Source: Chloroflexota bacterium (GTDB lineage Bacteria; Chloroflexota; UBA11872; VXOZ01). Taken from it: a stretch of DNA of 8,373 bases. Of this stretch, positions 6,090 to 8,373 are shown one piece after another (positions within the stretch are counted from its first letter, which is position 1; every line of letters starts with the position of its first letter). The translations under genes were made by a program, and so were the position numbers. The stretch covers positions 1 to 8,373 of the forward strand of contig VXOZ01000279.1 in assembly GCA_009839775.1 (NCBI GenBank). Direction: 5' to 3'. The notes under the pieces are model-generated. The model did not search any database. It had not been told where the DNA came from and saw nothing but the letters and a program-made list of their open reading frames with translations.

Positions 6090-6315
6090 TTCTGTCCCAA
6101 AGTGTTGGCATGTGCGGCGTAATTGTATGGCCGCGTATCTAGCGTAAACCGGAACCCTAAACTCTGTCAAGAGTTCCGCAATCGCTTCAATTGTGAAGTG
6201 GAGCGACAGGCCCAAACCTGGTAGTCTCTGGCTGCTCGCGTTTGTTCCCCACGCTGGCATAGGGTACCATGAAGAATGGCGCATCACGCCGGTGATGCTG
6301 GGGTACGGACTTTCT

Positions 6316-6339
6316 GCTAAACTAACGGCTTGGTTTAGC
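6316..6339 (+). promoter_or_regulatory. Hairpin in the purA leader
   Basis: GCTAAACTAA (6316-6325), loop CGGC, TTGGTTTAGC (6330-6339) pair over 10 positions with one wobble. The structure ends 11 nt before the GGAGG of purA. There is no T-run, so it is not a terminator. Candidate roles are an operator for a purine-responsive repressor or an RNA stem near the ribosome binding site. It does not match a purine riboswitch by eye. Confidence 0.35.
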
Positions 6340-6350
6340 TTGTGTTTGAG

Positions 6351-6355
6351 GGAGG
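6351..6355 (+). promoter_or_regulatory. Shine-Dalgarno GGAGG that fixes the purA start
   Basis: GGAGG with a 5-nt spacer to ATG 6361. It decides against the longer frame beginning at 6193. An out-of-frame ATG at 6357 overlaps the spacer but lies only 1 nt past GGAGG. Confidence 0.75.
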
Positions 6356-6360
6356 CATGC

Positions 6361-7662
6361 ATGCCAGTGACAGCCGTGGTTGGAGCCCAATGGGGTGATG
6401 AGGGCAAGGGGCACGTGGTGGATTTCATGGCCTCGCAGGCCCACATGGTGATTCGCTTTCAGGGTGGGGACAACGCGGGTCATACGGTCGTCAACAACCA
6501 TGGCAAGTTTGCGCTGCATCTCTTCCCGTGCGGCATCTTCTATCCGCACGTACACAACGTCCTCGGCACGGGTATGGCCATCAATCCGCAGTCATTCCTG
6601 GAAGAAATGACGATGCTGAATGACGCGGGTCTGGAGACGCCGCCGAGCCGCCTCCACATCTCGGAACGGGCACAGGTGGTGATGCCGTACCACGTGCTCA
6701 TCGACGGCCTCGAGGAAGAGGCCCGCGGCAAGCACGCTCAGGGCACCACCAAGCGCGGCATCGGCCCGTGCTATACGGACAAGGCGGCCCGCGTGGGCCT
6801 GCGCATGGGCGATCTCACCGACACCGCGCACCTGCGGGAATACTTGCGCCAGGTGATGGACGTGAAAAACCGCTTGCTGACGCGCGTCTACGACCACGAA
6901 CCGCTCCCCTATGACGACGTACTGGAGCAGGCGCTGGCCTGGGGCAAGCAACTCGCTCCGTATATCAAGAATACGCATCCTTTGGTACAGCAGGCGTTGC
7001 GGGAAGATAAGACGCTACTCTTGGAAGGCCAACTGGGCGCGCTGCGCGACGTCGACTGGGGCATTTATCCTTATGTCACGTCGTCGTCTCCCATTGCCGG
7101 TGGCAGCGCGACCGGCGCGGGCGTGCCGCCGCATCGCATCAACAACATCATTGGTGTGGTGAAAGCCTACACCACGGCGGTGGGTGAAGGCCCGGTGCCA
7201 ACCGAGCTCGACGGCGAGATGGAGAAAACTTTGCGAGAAGTCGGCGAGGAGTACGGCGCTACCACCGGGCGGCCCCGCCGCTGCGGCTGGTTCGATGCCG
7301 TGGCCGTGCGCTATGCCGCCGAACTGTGCGGTTTCTCTTCTATTGCCGTCACGAAGATTGACGTGCTCGACCAACTGCCGACGCTCAAGCTTTGCGTGGC
7401 CTACGACGTGGATGGCACGCGCTATGAGACGGTGCCGGATACGCGCCTGATGGCGCGGGCGCAGCCGATATACGAGGAGTTCCCTGGCTGGCAAGCGTCG
7501 ACGACGGAGGCGCGGGCGTGGCACGATCTGCCGCCGAACGCCCAGGCATACTTGGAACGCATCAGCGCACTGACCGGCGGTCTCCCAATCTCCATGGTGG
7601 GCGTCGGACCGCACCGCAACGATACGCTGGTAGTAGATGGGCAGCATTACGAAGTGGCGTAG
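6361..7662 (+). CDS. purA: Adenylosuccinate synthetase
   Basis: PurA joins IMP and aspartate using GTP, the first committed step from IMP to AMP, in the cytoplasm. The 433 residues are the usual family length. Visible motifs are GAQWGDEGKG (8-17) with catalytic Asp13 and Lys16, GGDNAGHTVV (35-44) with catalytic His41, QGTTKRGIGPCYTDKAAR (127-144, IMP loop), YPYVTSSSPIAGG (236-248), KAYTTAVGEGPVPTEL (268-283), TTGRPRRCGWFDAVAVR (301-317), the GTP base motif TKID (331-334) and GVGP (414-417). The loop usually written EGAQGT is EGQLGA (222-227), so the IMP-contacting Gln is replaced by Leu. The start at 6361 is chosen for GGAGG (6351-6355) 5 nt upstream and because the fold begins at residue 4; the frame is open upstream to 6193, but that extension is not conserved in the family. 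Confidence 0.95.
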   Translation: MPVTAVVGAQWGDEGKGHVVDFMASQAHMVIRFQGGDNAGHTVVNNHGKFALHLFPCGIFYPHVHNVLGTGMAINPQSFLEEMTMLNDAGLETPPSRLHISERAQVVMPYHVLIDGLEEEARGKHAQGTTKRGIGPCYTDKAARVGLRMGDLTDTAHLREYLRQVMDVKNRLLTRVYDHEPLPYDDVLEQALAWGKQLAPYIKNTHPLVQQALREDKTLLLEGQLGALRDVDWGIYPYVTSSSPIAGGSATGAGVPPHRINNIIGVVKAYTTAVGEGPVPTELDGEMEKTLREVGEEYGATTGRPRRCGWFDAVAVRYAAELCGFSSIAVTKIDVLDQLPTLKLCVAYDVDGTRYETVPDTRLMARAQPIYEEFPGWQASTTEARAWHDLPPNAQAYLERISALTGGLPISMVGVGPHRNDTLVVDGQHYEVA

Positions 7663-7663
7663 T

Positions 7664-7680
7664 GCAGGCATGAAGCCTGC
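7664..7680 (+). repeat. Short hairpin directly after the purA stop
   Basis: GCAGGC-ATGAA-GCCTGC begins 2 nt after the purA stop: a 6-bp perfect stem with a 5-nt loop. No T-tract follows (GTCCTTAG), so as a terminator it is weak; this word also resembles dispersed intergenic repeats. Confidence 0.35.
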
Positions 7681-7748
7681 GTCCTTAGTGGAAGACACGA
7701 GCATTTCGCGTCAAATCAGGTGGAACAGTACGGAAGTGGCGGGGATTC

Positions 7749-7783
7749 ACCCTCACCCCAACCCTCTCCCTCGAGGGAGAGGG
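7749..7783. repeat. REP-like repeat with a 22-bp perfect palindrome
   Basis: Positions 7762-7772 (CCCTCTCCCTC) are followed immediately by their exact reverse complement at 7773-7783. The preceding CACCCTCACCCCAA completes a word common in intergenic repeats of many bacterial genomes. In translation it yields the spurious HPHPNPLPRGRG peptide often annotated in false genes. The whole purA to oxidoreductase gap (7663-7876) otherwise shows no gene. Confidence 0.65.
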
Positions 7784-7876
7784 GGTATTGAGGCACCGAA
7801 CTTCATAGTTCAGGGGTCAGATTTGGGCGCAAGGCAGAATGTGAAACGTGAGAGAGCAGCAGGAGGTTGATTTGAG

Positions 7877-8373
7877 ATGGCAGCGCAGGCAGCAATCGGA
7901 TTTGGCGTGATCGGCGCCGGGGGCATTGCCGGTTCCCACACACAGGCAATCAAGGACGCCGCCGGAGCGGAATTGATCGGCATCGGCGACGTAGAGCCGC
8001 AGTTCGCGGTGGGCCTCGCGGAGAAACATAACGTCACCGCCTACGGCTCCGTAGCGGAACTGCTGGCCGACGACGCCATTCAGGTGGTGAACATCTGCAC
8101 GCCCACCGGCACCCATGCCGAATTGGGTATCCAGGCGGCGGAGGCCGGCAAGCACGTCATCTGCGAAAAGCCCTTGGACGTTACCCTGGAGAAAGCCGAT
8201 GCGCTGATTGCGGCGTGCCGCGAGCATGACGTCAAGCTGATGGCGATTTTCCAGTCCCGCCTGCATCCGCTCTACGCCAAGGTGAAAGAGACCATTGCTT
8301 CCGGCCGTTTGGGCCGCGTTTTCTACGCCGACGTGCAGCTCTACTGGCTGCGCACGGCGGAGTACTTTGCCGG
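7877..8373 (+). CDS. Gfo/Idh/MocA-family NAD(P)-dependent oxidoreductase, 5' part
   Basis: Only the first 165 residues are in the window. They form the Rossmann domain of the family: FGVIGAGGIAGSH (9-21) with the GxGxxA dinucleotide loop, Asp38 after the second strand (acidic, favouring NAD over NADP), VVNICTPTGTHAEL (70-83), and GKHVICEKPLDV (91-102) with the catalytic-site Lys98 of the EKP motif. The substrate-binding domain begins near residue 128 (SRLHPLYAKVK). These enzymes oxidise or reduce sugars, inositols and related compounds; the substrate cannot be told from this part. AGGAGG (7861-7866) lies 10 nt before the ATG. It follows purA by 214 bp with a repeat in between, so it probably has its own promoter, possibly leading a downstream sugar-catabolism operon outside the window. 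Confidence 0.9.
   Translation, partial: MAAQAAIGFGVIGAGGIAGSHTQAIKDAAGAELIGIGDVEPQFAVGLAEKHNVTAYGSVAELLADDAIQVVNICTPTGTHAELGIQAAEAGKHVICEKPLDVTLEKADALIAACREHDVKLMAIFQSRLHPLYAKVKETIASGRLGRVFYADVQLYWLRTAEYFA

Larger units (their letters stand above)
6048..6360. other. Divergent intergenic region between the NYN gene and purA (313 bp)
   Basis: I see no credible gene here. Reading frames on both strands pass through it and join purA or the NYN gene, but they have no recognisable domain before the true starts at 6361 and 6047. It holds, from left to right, the NYN ribosome binding site, a terminator-like hairpin (6066-6089), a 6-bp hairpin AACTCT-GTCA-AGAGTT (6160-6175), a minus-strand TTGACA (6170-6165) without a good -10, and a leader hairpin before purA (6316-6339). 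A clear purA promoter was not found. Confidence 0.5.

Noticed and set aside
6193..6360. N-terminal extension of purA, giving a 489-residue protein
   Set aside because: PurA is normally about 430 residues and starts just before GAQWGDEGKG; GGAGG is placed for ATG 6361, and the extension has no recognisable domain.
6048..6446. Extended N-terminus of the NYN protein overlapping purA
   Set aside because: The frame is open but overlaps the start of purA, whereas GGAGG precedes ATG 6047, exactly where the NYN fold begins.
7664..7680. Intrinsic terminator of purA
   Set aside because: A 6-bp hairpin is present but no T-tract follows, so it is listed only as a short hairpin repeat.
7015..7704. Long minus-strand reading frame opposite purA
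   Set aside because: It is antisense to conserved purA motifs, its product is Arg/His-rich without recognisable motifs, and it has no supporting context.
7637..7870. Small plus-strand reading frame after purA
   Set aside because: It overlaps the purA end and contains HPHPNPLPRGRG, the translation of a dispersed intergenic repeat.

Overview
The window is bacterial, mostly GC-rich chromosomal DNA with short intergenic gaps. The gene types, together with the REP-like repeats seen between genes, would fit an uncultured Chloroflexota lineage (Dehalococcoidia/SAR202-like). These gene types are a secreted RCC1-repeat lipoprotein with CGLRxDGxAxCW repeats, a Cgl0159-family aldolase beside a pyrophosphate-type phosphofructokinase, a BdbC-like DsbB and a Gfo/Idh/MocA dehydrogenase. 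That placement is inference; no rRNA or other marker is present.

Layout, left to right. Positions 1-1238 (minus) hold a lipoprotein with at least nine RCC1/BLIP-II-like repeats, open through the left edge, so its C-terminus is missing. Positions 1350-1826 (minus) hold a small degenerate response-regulator receiver. A divergent intergenic region with a TATAAT box separates it from a two-gene plus-strand operon: a Cgl0159-family class I aldolase (1947-2987) and a PPi-type 6-phosphofructokinase (3011-4240). Positions 4241-4517 hold a MITE-like inverted-repeat element with an internal 18-bp tandem repeat, ending against the start of a DsbB/BdbC-like membrane protein (4518-5162). Convergent to that is an AT-richer NYN/PIN-like nuclease gene (6047 down to 5193, minus) interrupted by one in-frame TAG. 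After a 313-bp divergent leader comes purA (6361-7662), then a repeat-bearing gap, then the start of a Gfo/Idh/MocA oxidoreductase (7877 to the right edge).

How the parts may work together. The aldolase-phosphofructokinase pair is the only clear operon and looks like a two-step sugar-phosphate module: phosphorylate, then cleave. Every visible repeat of the lipoprotein normally carries two cysteines and the window also encodes a disulfide-forming membrane protein, so exported disulfide-stabilised proteins are plausible in this organism. The two genes are not in one operon. The remaining genes look independently organised.

I did not find a wholly new multi-gene system. The best leads are the TAG-split NYN gene with a well-placed ribosome binding site before its second half, the aldolase/PPi-PFK pair, the cysteine-paired repeat lipoprotein, and the inverted-repeat element at the dsbB start.
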